Shown piece after piece: positions 50,117-59,071 of a stretch of DNA of 64,000 bases. Source of the stretch: Bacteroidota bacterium (GTDB lineage: Bacteria > Bacteroidota > Bacteroidia > Chitinophagales > Chitinophagaceae); NCBI GenBank assembly GCA_016183765.1, contig JACPEA010000001.1:62001-126000 (forward strand), read 5' to 3'. Below the pieces are notes generated by a model. It saw only the letters and a program-made list of their open reading frames with translations, ran no database searches and was not told the origin of the DNA. The position numbers and the translations under genes are program-made. Within the stretch, counting starts at the first letter, position 1, and each line of letters starts with the position of its first letter.

Positions 50117-50830
50117 ATGCTTACAGAACTTTTGTTACTGGATATTGAAACAGTGCCTGGCCTCCCTTCCTTTAAGGACCTGGATCCTGGCTGGCAGGCA
50201 CTTTTTTCGGACAAGATATCTAAAACCGTGCCAGAAGGGATGGAGCCCGAAGAAATCTACCGTAAAAAAGCCGGTATCCTGGCTGAATTCGGGAAGATCA
50301 TCTGCATATCCACCGCTTTTTTCCATGCAACCGAAGAGGGGCTGCCTGCCCTTAAAATGAAGAGTATCTACGGTCATGATGAGGTAGAAATACTCCGTAT
50401 TTTTACGGATTTGTGCAATAAAATGTACCAGCACAACCGGAATTTCCAGTTTGGTGGCCATAATATCAGGGAATTTGACATTCCCTATATCTGCCGCCGC
50501 CTGCTCATTAACCGGCTTCCCCTGCCCGAATACCTGCAACTGCACGATAAAAAACCCTGGGAGGTAAAAATGTTCGATACCCTCAACTGGTGGAAATTCG
50601 GGGATAATAAGAATTATGTTTCCCTTCACCTGCTGGCCAATGTGCTGGGTATCCCCACTTCCAAATCGGATATCGACGGAAGCAGGGTGCAGGATGTCTA
50701 TTACCTTGAAAAGAACCTGCCCCGTATTGTGGCCTATTGCCAGCAGGATGTTGTGGTTACCGCCAATGTGATCCTCCGTTTCAAAGACCTGCCCCTGTTG
50801 ACCAGCGACCGGATCACGGTTGTAACCTGA
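50117..50830 (+). CDS. PolB-like 3'-5' exonuclease
   Basis: A 237-residue DEDD-superfamily nuclease resembling the exonuclease domain of family B DNA polymerases. Exo I is LLLLDIETVPG (D9, E11), Exo II lies in GGHNIREFDIPYICRR, and Exo III near YCQQDVVVT. No polymerase domain is present, so it is a stand-alone nuclease. Members of this family are conserved in Bacteroidota beside replication genes; here holA follows 128 bases downstream. The ATG at 50117 is preferred to an upstream non-conserved start. Confidence 0.85.
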   Translation: MLTELLLLDIETVPGLPSFKDLDPGWQALFSDKISKTVPEGMEPEEIYRKKAGILAEFGKIICISTAFFHATEEGLPALKMKSIYGHDEVEILRIFTDLCNKMYQHNRNFQFGGHNIREFDIPYICRRLLINRLPLPEYLQLHDKKPWEVKMFDTLNWWKFGDNKNYVSLHLLANVLGIPTSKSDIDGSRVQDVYYLEKNLPRIVAYCQQDVVVTANVILRFKDLPLLTSDRITVVT

Positions 50831-50885
50831 GCCTTGGGGAGTGATTTGTGAATTATCCGGGATGAGGAATGGCCGCTATTGACAT

Positions 50886-50924
50886 AGGCCCGGACTATGT
50901 TTAAAACTTTCACGGGCCTTTTTT
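50886..50924 (+). terminator. intrinsic terminator after the exonuclease gene
   Basis: AGGCCCG (50886-50892) pairs with CGGGCCT (50913-50919), with a 20-base loop and T-run after. CATCTTTGC at 50946-50954, one base off the -7 consensus, then precedes holA. Confidence 0.75.
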
Positions 50925-50958
50925 CGCCATTCGTGCCCCGTACTTCATCTTTGCACCC

Positions 50959-51957
50959 ATGTCGGCAGAAAAGATCATAGGCGAATGGAAAAAGGGGATA
51001 TTCAAACCCATCTACTGGCTGGAAGGGGAGGAATCTTACTTTATAGACCAGGTGGTGAACTATGCCGAGCATAAGATATTGAACGAGGCCGAAGCCGGCT
51101 TTAACCTTACCGTGTTTTACGGGAAAGACGCGGATTGGGCCTCTGTGGTAAATGCCTGTATGCGTTATCCCATGTTTGCCGAAAGGCAGGTGGTTCTACT
51201 GAAAGAGGCGCAGCAGATGCGCGATATTGAAAAGCTGGAAGGATACATTGAAAACCCGCTTGCTACTACCGTATTTGTGGTGAGTTATAAAGAGAAAAAA
51301 GTGGATGGCCGCTCCAAGCTGGCTAAGGTACTGAAGCAGAAAGGAGAGATGCTGACCACCAAAAAAGTGTACGACAGCCAGTTGCCCGAATGGGCCGGGC
51401 AGATGGTGCAGCAACATGGGCTGAGCATTTCGCCCAAAGCCCTGCATTTGCTGGTGGATCATATTGGTAACGACCTGAGCCGTATCCAGAACGAGATCGA
51501 GAAACTGGCGGTGAACCTGGGAACCCGGAAAAACATCACGGAAGACGATATTGAGAATTATATCGGCGTCAGCAAGGAATTCAATGTATTTGAATTGCAG
51601 GCCGCCATTGCGCAGAAAGACCTTGCCAAAGCCGTTCGCATCATCCACTATTTTGAGGCCAACCCCAAAGCCGGTCCCATACAGATGATCCTGCCGGCCT
51701 TATATAATTTCTTCAGTAAGGTATTCATGATCTACAGCGTGCCCAATCCTGATGAAAAATCAGTGGCCACGGCGCTGGGTGTGAATCCTTATTTTGTGCG
51801 CGACTACCTGGGCGCTGCCCGTAAATACGATTATAGCGGCGTAGAAAAGATATTGCTGCTCCTGCACCAATACAACCTCCGCGGCATTGGTATACACGAT
51901 GGCGGTACTTCCGACGCCGGCCTGATGAAAGAGATGGCGGTGAAGATGATGGCCTGA
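50959..51957 (+). CDS. holA: DNA polymerase III, delta subunit
   Basis: The delta subunit of the clamp loader opens the beta sliding clamp. The 332 residues have the typical three-domain layout: N-terminal PIYWLEGEESYFIDQVVNY (17-35), a domain with VFVVSYKEKKVDGRSKLAKV, and the C-terminal collar domain with GNDLSRIQNEIEKL and NLRGIGIHDGG. It is an AAA+-like but ATP-inactive subunit, as expected. The upstream neighbour is a nuclease of the PolB exonuclease type. It ends about 30 bases before the minus-strand terminator at 51980-52023. Confidence 0.95.
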   Translation: MSAEKIIGEWKKGIFKPIYWLEGEESYFIDQVVNYAEHKILNEAEAGFNLTVFYGKDADWASVVNACMRYPMFAERQVVLLKEAQQMRDIEKLEGYIENPLATTVFVVSYKEKKVDGRSKLAKVLKQKGEMLTTKKVYDSQLPEWAGQMVQQHGLSISPKALHLLVDHIGNDLSRIQNEIEKLAVNLGTRKNITEDDIENYIGVSKEFNVFELQAAIAQKDLAKAVRIIHYFEANPKAGPIQMILPALYNFFSKVFMIYSVPNPDEKSVATALGVNPYFVRDYLGAARKYDYSGVEKILLLLHQYNLRGIGIHDGGTSDAGLMKEMAVKMMA

Positions 51958-51979
51958 ACCGCACAGTTCCCTGATCAGT

Positions 51980-52023
51980 AAAAAAAGATCAGTGAAATGA
52001 ATAAGTACGCATTTCACTGATCT
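51980..52023 (-). terminator. terminator of the lipoprotein / 58-residue protein operon
   Basis: AGATCAGTGAAATG (51986-51999) pairs perfectly with CATTTCACTGATCT (52010-52023), a 14-bp stem with a 10-base loop. Read on the minus strand, seven T residues follow (A-run 51980-51986 on the plus strand). It lies 8 bases beyond the stop of the 58-residue gene and supports that gene's reality. Confidence 0.9.
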
Positions 52024-52030
52024 GATGAAA

Positions 52031-52207
52031 TCAAGACTCAAAAGATTTCCTGTCCTGCAGGTAAATGCATACCAATGCCAGGTACACCACTATCAGGGAA
52101 ACATATTCCTTCAGCGTGATCAGTTCAATGTTGATCAGGTTCTGGATGATGGCTACGATGGGGACCAGGATCACCAGTAAGGACAGGAAGACAAGGATCT
52201 TTTTCAT
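52031..52207 (-). CDS. 58-residue two-helix membrane protein
   Basis: ATG at 52207 to TGA at 52031-52033. The product starts MKKILVFLSLLVILVPIVAI and ends QDRKSFES, with two hydrophobic helices (about 4-22 and 35-50) separated by a short NIELITLKEY hairpin. It starts 10 bases after the stop of the lipoprotein gene and is followed by a strong minus-strand terminator, so the two form one transcript. Too short for family assignment. A helical-hairpin membrane partner or immunity-like protein of the lipoprotein is possible (inference only). Confidence 0.75.
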   Translation of the reverse strand: MKKILVFLSLLVILVPIVAIIQNLINIELITLKEYVSLIVVYLALVCIYLQDRKSFES

Positions 52208-52217
52208 AAGTGTTGTT

Positions 52218-52991
52218 TTAATCTATGGATTCTTGGTACAGGCAGGAGCTAAAGTCGACCAGTGCAATGGCAGCACCGATCCATCCCGCTCTTTTGGCCA
52301 GCCATTTGGAAGCGCCGATCACTGCTTCCTGGATACCGTCTTTGGCAAGCCGGCTGAGGCCTGCTATTCCGAGAATACCACCCGATCCGAAACCGGCGGC
52401 ATCTTTCAGGCACTCCCAGATCTCGTCAATGGTTATACCGAGCTTATTCACGCGTACCCCATTGGTCTGGCGGTTGCCCTGCGGCATGGACGAAACATCG
52501 GACAGGCTGATCTGTTGATTGATCTGTTCCTTTGTTCTTACCCAGGACGCATCGGTTGAATGAAGCCCGTTCTCCAAGGAATGTGACAGGATCCGCTTGA
52601 TCCCTGCTTCATCGAACTGCAATAAGAACGGGTTTTGGTAAAATAGCCGCAGGAGGTCATTATCGACCCTGTTCTTTAACAGCATGGCATCTTCGTAACT
52701 GAGCGAGTATTTTTCATACACGGAAGCGATCTTAGCTTCTTCGCCGTTGGTCAGTTTCAATTCATTGATAAAAGATACCCGCCCTCCCCGGTCTTTCACC
52801 TGCCGGTGGTAATTGGCCAGCATCAGCAGATCGGGGATGAACCTTTTACTGAAATCCTGGAAATCTGCTGAAACCGTAAGGTTTTCTACTGCCTGTTCTT
52901 CCGTAATGCGCTCATCGATCTTCTTTTTACAGGAGAAAAAGAAAAAACCGGTAGCGATCAGGAGACAAAAAAGAATCATAGACTTCTTCAT
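52218..52991 (-). CDS. lipoprotein with C-terminal glycine-rich amphipathic region
   Basis: A 257-residue lipoprotein: the signal peptide (about 1-20, GFFFFS) ends at lipid-carrying C21, followed by KKKID. The middle part is helical and charged (about 25-190). The C-terminal 60 residues are hydrophobic and glycine-rich (AAGFGSGGILGIAGLS and RAGWIGAAIALVDFSS) with cysteines in IWECLKD and SSCLYQE. The closing part resembles membrane-active or channel-type segments, but no known family is recognised. It is transcribed with the 58-residue membrane protein. A palindromic region upstream separates it from an XRE regulator gene. Confidence 0.85.
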   Translation of the reverse strand: MKKSMILFCLLIATGFFFFSCKKKIDERITEEQAVENLTVSADFQDFSKRFIPDLLMLANYHRQVKDRGGRVSFINELKLTNGEEAKIASVYEKYSLSYEDAMLLKNRVDNDLLRLFYQNPFLLQFDEAGIKRILSHSLENGLHSTDASWVRTKEQINQQISLSDVSSMPQGNRQTNGVRVNKLGITIDEIWECLKDAAGFGSGGILGIAGLSRLAKDGIQEAVIGASKWLAKRAGWIGAAIALVDFSSCLYQESID

Positions 52992-53312
52992 GGTTGTGGA
53001 TTTGGGTCCTTGTTGAAACAGCTGTTAACTGTATTCCCGTTTCAACTCCGGGTCCTACCTTACTATTTTTGAATTAGGGCAAAGCTGTCGGAATGGATTC
53101 AAGCCCATCATTGGCTAAATGATGCCGTAAAATTCCACAGACCGGTTACCGGATACAAAGAAAACAGATAGAACTATGTTGTCCTGCCCGACAGATATCT
53201 ACGGGGATGAAAATAGGGTTGAAATACCTGGTCTCATAGCGTGTTTTCACCCTTTTTTCTGAAACAGAAAGGAATTACTATTGTAGCGTCTGGCCCTCTT
53301 AAATCCGAACAT
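52992..53312. promoter_or_regulatory. 321-base divergent regulatory region with inverted and direct repeats
   Basis: No gene is seen. GTTGAAAC (53012-53019) pairs with GTTTCAAC (53039-53046), and the pair is flanked by direct repeats GGGTCCT (53004-53010 and 53050-53056). AACAGCTGTT (53017-53026) is a perfect 10-base palindrome. TATTTTTG at 53064-53071 is a -7 match on the plus strand, and CCGGTTACCGG at 53142-53152 is another palindrome. The symmetric sites are plausible operators for the XRE protein encoded at 53313. Confidence 0.45.
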
Positions 53313-53576
53313 ATGTACCAACGAAACGAAGAAAGAATGCGTATTGCCCGTAACATACGGCTGATCAGGGAATTGCGTAATTACGACCAACGGTATGTGG
53401 CATCGTCCCTGCAGATAGGACGTTCTACCTTGTCTACCTGGGAGAACGGATTGTCTGAAGTAAAAATCGAGACCCTGATCCGGCTGGCTACCGTATTCGG
53501 CCTGGAAGATTACCGGCAGATCATTGATTTTGACCCCGATGCGTTGTTTGCGAGAAAGGAGAAAAAAGAAGGGTGA
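53313..53576 (+). CDS. XRE family transcriptional regulator
   Basis: An 87-residue DNA-binding protein with a helix-turn-helix of the XRE/Cro type: RIARNIRLIRELRNYDQ (about 10-26), then YVASSLQIGRSTLSTWENG (about 28-46) as the recognition helix region, then VKIETLIRLATVFGL. The frame continues upstream, but ATG 53313 gives the usual N-terminal length. It is transcribed away from the lipoprotein operon and could regulate it and itself (inference). The stop is 1 base from the stop of ribF, which converges. Confidence 0.85.
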   Translation: MYQRNEERMRIARNIRLIRELRNYDQRYVASSLQIGRSTLSTWENGLSEVKIETLIRLATVFGLEDYRQIIDFDPDALFARKEKKEG

Positions 53577-53577
53577 G

Positions 53578-54546
53578 TCAGATCCCGGCCAGACAGCTTA
53601 CGGCTTTCTCACGGTCCTGGTGCAATTGCGCCTTCAGTTCATCAAGCCCGTTGAATTTTACTTCGCCGCGAAGGTATTGTTGCACGTGTACCTGCAGGAT
53701 TTGCCCGTAGATGTCCTGGTTGAAATCAAAGATATTGACCTCTATCACCCGTTTCTTGCCGTCCACCGTTGGGCGGAGGCCAATATTCATCATGCCCTTG
53801 TAACTATTTCCGGGCTTGGGGCTGGCAGGTTGTGTTTCGGGGTTCAGTACAACGGTAACTGCATACACGCCATTGCCGGGGATCAGTTTTTCTTCACTGC
53901 TGATGTGGAGGTTGGCGGTAGGGTAACCGATGGTCCGGCCCAGTTTATTTCCTTCGATCACCACACCTTCAAAAAAATAGGGATAGCCCAAAAAACGGTT
54001 CGCCGTCACAGAATTGTTCTCTGCAATGGCCCGGCGGATGCGTGTAGAACTTACCACGATCTCGTTGATCAGTTGCTCAGAGATCTCTTTCACCTCGAAG
54101 CCTAGGTTCTGCCCGTAACTCTTCAGCAAATGATAATCTCCTTCACGGCCCTTCCCAAAACGATGGTCGTAACCAATGATGACCATATGTGGCCTGAAAT
54201 AATGGTACAGGAAATCCTTTACATATTGTTCTGCAGTCTGGTTGGCAAAGCGATGATCAAATGGGACCACTACCAGGTGGTCAACACCCGCTGCTTCCAG
54301 CAGGTGTATCTTTTCGTTGAGCGTACTCAGTAATTTGATATCGCCCGGAACAGAGGAAACGATCTTGCGGGGATGTGGATGAAAGGTAATGATCACCGTT
54401 TCTCCGCCGATCCTTTCTGCTTCTTCCTTCATCTGGGCAATGATCTGCCGGTGACCGAGGTGTACCCCATCGAAAGTGCCGATGGTGACCACAGCTTTTT
54501 TAAATTCCGGCAGCGAACCCGCCAATTCACGATGCACCTTCATCAT
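53578..54546 (-). CDS. ribF: bifunctional riboflavin kinase / FMN adenylyltransferase
   Basis: It makes FMN and then FAD in the cytoplasm. The N-terminal FAD synthetase half carries GTFDGVHLGHRQII (23-36) and the HxGH-like nucleotidyltransferase motif, plus SSTRIRRAI. The C-terminal riboflavin kinase half (about 185-305) has EGNKLGRTIGYPTANL, the flavin/ATP-binding loop. At 322 residues it has the normal bifunctional length. The ATG at 54546 is followed by a second at 54543. It converges with the XRE gene and diverges from purM. Confidence 0.96.
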   Translation of the reverse strand: MMKVHRELAGSLPEFKKAVVTIGTFDGVHLGHRQIIAQMKEEAERIGGETVIITFHPHPRKIVSSVPGDIKLLSTLNEKIHLLEAAGVDHLVVVPFDHRFANQTAEQYVKDFLYHYFRPHMVIIGYDHRFGKGREGDYHLLKSYGQNLGFEVKEISEQLINEIVVSSTRIRRAIAENNSVTANRFLGYPYFFEGVVIEGNKLGRTIGYPTANLHISSEEKLIPGNGVYAVTVVLNPETQPASPKPGNSYKGMMNIGLRPTVDGKKRVIEVNIFDFNQDIYGQILQVHVQQYLRGEVKFNGLDELKAQLHQDREKAVSCLAGI

Positions 54547-54624
54547 AACCGCAAAAGTAAGGGAGTAAATCGGGAAAATTTGGAATTGGCAGATGGGGAA
54601 TGACCGCCTACCACCCCGAATCTG

Positions 54625-54633
54625 TACCTTTGC
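54625..54633 (+). promoter_or_regulatory. -7 box upstream of purM
   Basis: TACCTTTGC is an exact match to TAnnTTTGC, 35 bases before the purM ATG at 54668. No -33 TTTG at the usual distance is seen. Confidence 0.5.
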
Positions 54634-54667
54634 CCCGTTCCAGAATTATCCATTACAAAATTCCAAA

Positions 54668-55837
54668 ATGTCACTATACGCAAAACGTGGTGTATCGGCC
54701 CAGAAAGAAGAAGTACATGCGGCTATCCAGAAGCTGGACCAGGGCTTATATCCCCATGCTTTCTGTAAGATTTATGCTGATCTGCTCTGTGGCGATCCCG
54801 ACTGGGTGAATATCATGCATGCCGATGGTGCCGGTACCAAAAGTATCCTGGCTTACCTCTACTGGAAAGAAACAGGCGATGTATCTGTCTGGAAAGGTAT
54901 TGCCGAAGATGCAGTGGCCATGAACCTGGATGACCTGCTCTGTGTGGGTGTGACCGATAATTTTTTATTCTCCTCCACCATCGACCGTAACAAACTCCGC
55001 ATCCCCGGTGACGTGTTACAGGCGGTGATCAACGGTACCCAGGAATTCTTCGACCGGCTGCGCGGTTATGGTGTAAATATCCACTACCTCGGTGGTGAGA
55101 CCGCCGATGTGGGCGATGTGGTACGGACCATTGCCGTAAACGGAACGATGACGGCCCGCTGGCCCAAGAACAAACTCATCACCAATGACAAGATCGCTCC
55201 CGGTAACCTGATCGTAGGTTTCGGAAGTGCCGGTAAAGCAGCTTATGAAACGGCATATAACAGCGGCCTGGGCAGTAATGGTTTGACCAGCGCCCGTCAC
55301 GACGTGCTCAGTAAATACTATGCGGAGAAATATCCTGAAACCTTTGAGACCACACTACATAACGATGTGGTGTACATCGGCGGCAGTAAACTCACAGATG
55401 AGATGGAAGTGAATGGCGAGAAAATCCCTGTCGGTAAATTATTGTTATCTCCCACCCGGACCTATGCGCCTTTGCTGAAACGGTTGCTGGATGAACATTT
55501 TGAAGACATCAATGGACTGATACACTGCAGTGGCGGCGGCCAGACCAAGTGTATGAAATACCTGCCGCGCCCGTTGGCTATTATCAAGGACAACCTGTTT
55601 GCGGTTCCGCCGATCTTCCGGCTGATCCAGAAAAACTCCGGAGCTGACTATCGCGAAATGTACCAGGTGTTCAATATGGGGCATCGACTGGAAGTATTCA
55701 CCAGTGAGAAAGCTGCAGATGCCATGATCGCTACAGCAGAGCAACTGGGTATTGAAGCCCGGGTAGTGGGCAGGGTAGCAGAAGCGGAAAAATCTTCCCT
55801 GCTGCTGAAAGGCGCTTTTGGAGAGATCGTATATTAA
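54668..55837 (+). CDS. purM: phosphoribosylformylglycinamidine cyclo-ligase
   Basis: AIR synthetase closes the imidazole ring using ATP. The 389-residue protein is of the longer Bacteroidota form compared with the 345-residue E. coli enzyme. Visible features are HADGAGTKSILAYL (nucleotide and phosphate binding), VAMNLDDLLCVGVTDNFLFS, GGETADVGDVVRT and GLIHCSGGGQTKCMK. A start at ATG 54668 suits the family. It stands apart from purC (806-1738). ftsE follows after 73 bases. Confidence 0.95.
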   Translation: MSLYAKRGVSAQKEEVHAAIQKLDQGLYPHAFCKIYADLLCGDPDWVNIMHADGAGTKSILAYLYWKETGDVSVWKGIAEDAVAMNLDDLLCVGVTDNFLFSSTIDRNKLRIPGDVLQAVINGTQEFFDRLRGYGVNIHYLGGETADVGDVVRTIAVNGTMTARWPKNKLITNDKIAPGNLIVGFGSAGKAAYETAYNSGLGSNGLTSARHDVLSKYYAEKYPETFETTLHNDVVYIGGSKLTDEMEVNGEKIPVGKLLLSPTRTYAPLLKRLLDEHFEDINGLIHCSGGGQTKCMKYLPRPLAIIKDNLFAVPPIFRLIQKNSGADYREMYQVFNMGHRLEVFTSEKAADAMIATAEQLGIEARVVGRVAEAEKSSLLLKGAFGEIVY

Positions 55838-55910
55838 CCAGGTTTGTTATCAGTAAACTAAAACTGCAGCCGGATGGCCGCATTTTGTTAACTAATCGTA
55901 ATTTAGGATC

Positions 55911-56597
55911 ATGTCAGACATTTTAGTTTCTATACAGAACGCCAATATTTACCAGGGAGATAGCCTGGTGTTGCAGAATGTGAACTTCAGCATCAGCCGC
56001 GGAGAATTTGTATACCTGGTTGGTAAAACCGGAACCGGTAAAAGCAGCCTGCTGAAAACCCTGTATGGAGAATTACCGCTGAAAGAAGGCCAGGGATCGG
56101 TAGTGGGTTTTGACCTGCGCACCATGGACTGGAAAAAAGTGCCTTTCCTGCGCCGTAACTTGGGTGTGATCTTCCAGGATTTTCAGTTGCTGACCGACAG
56201 GAATGTCCAGGAAAACCTCCGTTTTGTACTCAAAGCTACCGGCTGGCAGGATGAACGGCTGATGGAAGAAAAGATCAACGATGTGCTGGACAAAGTGGGC
56301 CTGAAAAGCAAGGGCTTCAAAATGCCTTTTGAAATGAGTGGTGGTGAGCAGCAACGTGTAGATATTGCCCGTGCCTTACTGAACTCTCCCAAACTGATAC
56401 TGGCTGATGAACCTACCGGCAACCTCGACCCCGAGACCAGCGATGAGATCATGCAGTTACTTATGCAGATATCACGCGATTACGGTACCTCAGTTCTCAT
56501 GGCTACGCACGATTTTATCGTTATCAACCGCTATCCTTCCCGCATGCTCAAAACAGAGGGTGGAAGGGTGATCGATAGCGCAGCGATAGCCGTGTAG
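55911..56597 (+). CDS. ftsE: cell division ATP-binding protein FtsE
   Basis: A 228-residue ABC ATPase that with FtsX activates peptidoglycan hydrolases at the septum. Walker A is GKTGTGKSS (38-46), the Q-loop lies in VIFQDFQLL, the signature is [16 protein letters not shown], and Walker B is [14 protein letters not shown] with H-loop ATHDF. The opening [19 protein letters not shown] is typical of FtsE. No ftsX gene follows, so the transporter partner is encoded elsewhere. It is convergent with the glycosyltransferase gene ending 11 bases away. Confidence 0.93.
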   Translation: MSDILVSIQNANIYQGDSLVLQNVNFSISRGEFVYLVGKTGTGKSSLLKTLYGELPLKEGQGSVVGFDLRTMDWKKVPFLRRNLGVIFQDFQLLTDRNVQENLRFVLKATGWQDERLMEEKINDVLDKVGLKSKGFKMPFEMSGGEQQRVDIARALLNSPKLILADEPTGNLDPETSDEIMQLLMQISRDYGTSVLMATHDFIVINRYPSRMLKTEGGRVIDSAAIAV

Positions 56598-56608
56598 TGA
56601 TTGTTTTG

Positions 56609-57739
56609 TTATTCTTTACCCCATATCCATTCCACCATTTGCCTGGCATTGGCTTCGTTGTTGAACAAGCCTGTAAGCAGGTGCCTGCGTAGTTTACTCT
56701 CTTCTTCGGTAAAAGGCTGGTGGTATAACTGTGCAATGAGTTCGCAGAATGCATTGGCATTGGTTCCGGTATGACAGGCAGACTCAAGCCCGCTACCCGC
56801 AACGGTGGCGTCGTTCACCACGCAGTGCCTTCCATGAAACAGGGCATTGATAAGTTTTGTCTTGGTGCCAGTGCTGGTAAACGAGGGGATGACATGGATA
56901 TGGGCTTTGGTGATCATATCGATCATCTCACTGTCAGAAGGGTTTGCCACCAGGCAGGTATGGTTTTGTGCATGAGCCAGTTCTACTAATTTTTCCGATG
57001 GGTTCTTTCCGGCAATGACAAAAGGTACTTTTATTTTCCGGAAAACGTTCTCAAGCAGCCAGGTAGCGGCTTTGTCATTGGCATCCACACTCAGGTCGCC
57101 GTGGTAAAAGCAGTAACTGCCCATTCCTTCCTGGCAATCTAATTGCCAATCGGGTATATAGAGTGGCATGGGAGCAATATGTTGGCAACCCAGTTCTTTC
57201 CGGTATACCTCGTTGTCTTTTTCAGTAGTACCCCAGAATACAGCCTTGTTGGCTATTTTTTTCTCGTATGACTTCAAGAGCCTGCTTTCCATCCAGTAGT
57301 ACATTTTTTTGATCCAGGAAGCGGAACTGCTGCAGAGATCACGGTAATACTGGTATTCCACATTGTGCAGTCTTACAAAACATTTCCGGTGGGCAAATCT
57401 CTTGTCCAGCAGCAGGAAACTGCAATGGACTCCTTCCATCAGGATGGGGTGGTCATCTTTCAGCAGGTTCTCCAGCAGGCGTTCGTTTCTGCGGCTCGAA
57501 ACAATGTAGGGGAGGGTGTTGGACAAACCCTTGTGCCCGGTATACCTTTCATAATACTGCACGCTTTCGCAATACCTGTTCAGTTCGGGCTGCACGCCAC
57601 GGCCATATTCAAAACAATGGAGGTGAATCTTGATGCCCAGTTTTTGCAGCGCCGGTAATTTATAGAACACATCCATCAGACCACCATAATCAGGTGGGTA
57701 AGGAACATTAAAGGAGATGATATGCAATTGTTTTTCCAC
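56609..57739 (-). CDS. GT-B fold glycosyltransferase
   Basis: A 376-residue cytoplasmic glycosyltransferase. The N-domain has a Rossmann-like start, IISFNVPYPPDYGGLMDVFYKL, where the P-P-x-x-G-G loop is typical of GT4. The C-domain shows VFWGTTEKDNEVYRKEL, FVIAGKNPSEKLVELA, and HVIPSFTSTGTKTKLINALFHGRHCVV with the donor-sugar binding region. It belongs to GT4-like enzymes acting on surface polysaccharide or glycolipid. It starts with GTG at 57739, overlapping the TAG stop of the upstream gene by one base. Confidence 0.87.
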   Translation of the reverse strand: MEKQLHIISFNVPYPPDYGGLMDVFYKLPALQKLGIKIHLHCFEYGRGVQPELNRYCESVQYYERYTGHKGLSNTLPYIVSSRRNERLLENLLKDDHPILMEGVHCSFLLLDKRFAHRKCFVRLHNVEYQYYRDLCSSSASWIKKMYYWMESRLLKSYEKKIANKAVFWGTTEKDNEVYRKELGCQHIAPMPLYIPDWQLDCQEGMGSYCFYHGDLSVDANDKAATWLLENVFRKIKVPFVIAGKNPSEKLVELAHAQNHTCLVANPSDSEMIDMITKAHIHVIPSFTSTGTKTKLINALFHGRHCVVNDATVAGSGLESACHTGTNANAFCELIAQLYHQPFTEEESKLRRHLLTGLFNNEANARQMVEWIWGKE

Positions 57740-58830
57740 TAAGCCATGTCTTTATAGAACCTGATCAGTACCTGTTCTTCATTTTCCCAGTTCAGGATCT
57801 CTCTTGCCCTAAGACAGTTCTGCCGTAACTGTTCATACAAAACAGTATCGGTAAGTAAATTGTTCAATGCGCCCGCAATAGTTTCCGGCGCGGTATCGGG
57901 TATCAGGTAAGCAATATTGAATGGCTGGTTGATGGCGGCATATTCCGGGTAGTTCACGCATACCTGGGGTATGCCGGCCATGGTATAATCAAAAAAACGA
58001 TTGGCCAGCGAGTAATACTGGTTCATGCCTTCAGACGCAAACAGCGTAAGGCCGATAGATGCCTGTGGAGTAAGGACAACCAGCTCTTCCGGGCTAACAT
58101 AGCCGCGTAAGGTTACTTTGTCCTGCAGCTTGTATTGTTCTATAAGGGCCCGGGTCTGTTCAAAAAAATTACCCTTTCCGCAGATCACTAGTTTCGCGTT
58201 CACCTGCTGCATAGCTGGGATCAGGGTCTCAAAACAGCGTCCTTCGTTTACCGAGCCCTGGTACAATATCCATTTTTCTCCGGTTCGGGGAAGGTTGTTT
58301 GTGAGGGAAGTCGATCGGGGCAGGTTCCGTACAACGGCATATCTCACACCATATCTTTTCTCCAGTTCGGCACGGATGGTTTCATTCACGGTATATCCTT
58401 TAGAAAAACGGGGTACAGCAAACTGCTCCACTGCCAGCCAGAACCGGTGTATCTGCGGACGTGATAAGACCTCCTTCTGTTCGGTAAAAAGTTCATGGGC
58501 ATCATATATCCTTTGCTGTTTTTTGATGGTGGTCACCAGGTACACCGGCAGAATGGTGTCGAGATCGATGGCGCAGATCATGTCAGCCTTCCGGAACAAC
58601 AGGTACCAGAACAAACGAAAATTGTATTCTGTATAGAACCCGATCCCGCGATGGAAAAAACAGCGGATCCTTTTCTGCAAAAATCCCCGGTCGGGCAGAT
58701 CGGTCGAAGCGGGTAAACGCCTGCCCACCAATACCACTTCGTACCCCTGTTTTGCCAGGCTGCCCGCGATCCGGTGCATACGCTGGTCGTAACTGAGGTC
58801 GTTGGTGACCGTGAAAATGATCTTCGCCAA
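57739..58830 (-). CDS. glycosyltransferase family 4-like protein
   Basis: A 363-residue enzyme with a GT-B fold. N-domain: KIIFTVTNDLSYDQRMHRIA and EVVLVGRRLP. Linker: YDAHELFTEQKEVLSRP. C-domain: KWILYQGSVNEGRCFETLIP, LVICGKGNFFEQTRALIEQY, FASEGMNQYYSLANRFFDYT and AGIPQVCVNYPEY. The last lie where the donor nucleotide binds. The start is uncertain because no ATG is available: TTG at 58830 is preferred and TTG at 58851 is possible. Coupled with the downstream glycosyltransferase by a TAGTG overlap, so the pair probably makes one glycan linkage after another. Confidence 0.87.
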   Translation of the reverse strand: MAKIIFTVTNDLSYDQRMHRIAGSLAKQGYEVVLVGRRLPASTDLPDRGFLQKRIRCFFHRGIGFYTEYNFRLFWYLLFRKADMICAIDLDTILPVYLVTTIKKQQRIYDAHELFTEQKEVLSRPQIHRFWLAVEQFAVPRFSKGYTVNETIRAELEKRYGVRYAVVRNLPRSTSLTNNLPRTGEKWILYQGSVNEGRCFETLIPAMQQVNAKLVICGKGNFFEQTRALIEQYKLQDKVTLRGYVSPEELVVLTPQASIGLTLFASEGMNQYYSLANRFFDYTMAGIPQVCVNYPEYAAINQPFNIAYLIPDTAPETIAGALNNLLTDTVLYEQLRQNCLRAREILNWENEEQVLIRFYKDMA

Positions 58831-59071
58831 AATGAACGGGTTTATGGACAAATATACCGGCTGGAAAATTACGGTAATAAGGTGGGAGGATGCATTTTTA
58901 AAAGAAGTTAACCTGTTTCAAATAACTGATTTACAATTTATTGCAATGTGATTATCGAATGAAATATAAAATACTTCCATACTTCTCCACTTATTATACA
59001 CAGCAATTTTTTCTCTACAGGAATTCTACCCCTTTTACTGTATGTTCGCAGGTACTTAAACAGGAATATAC

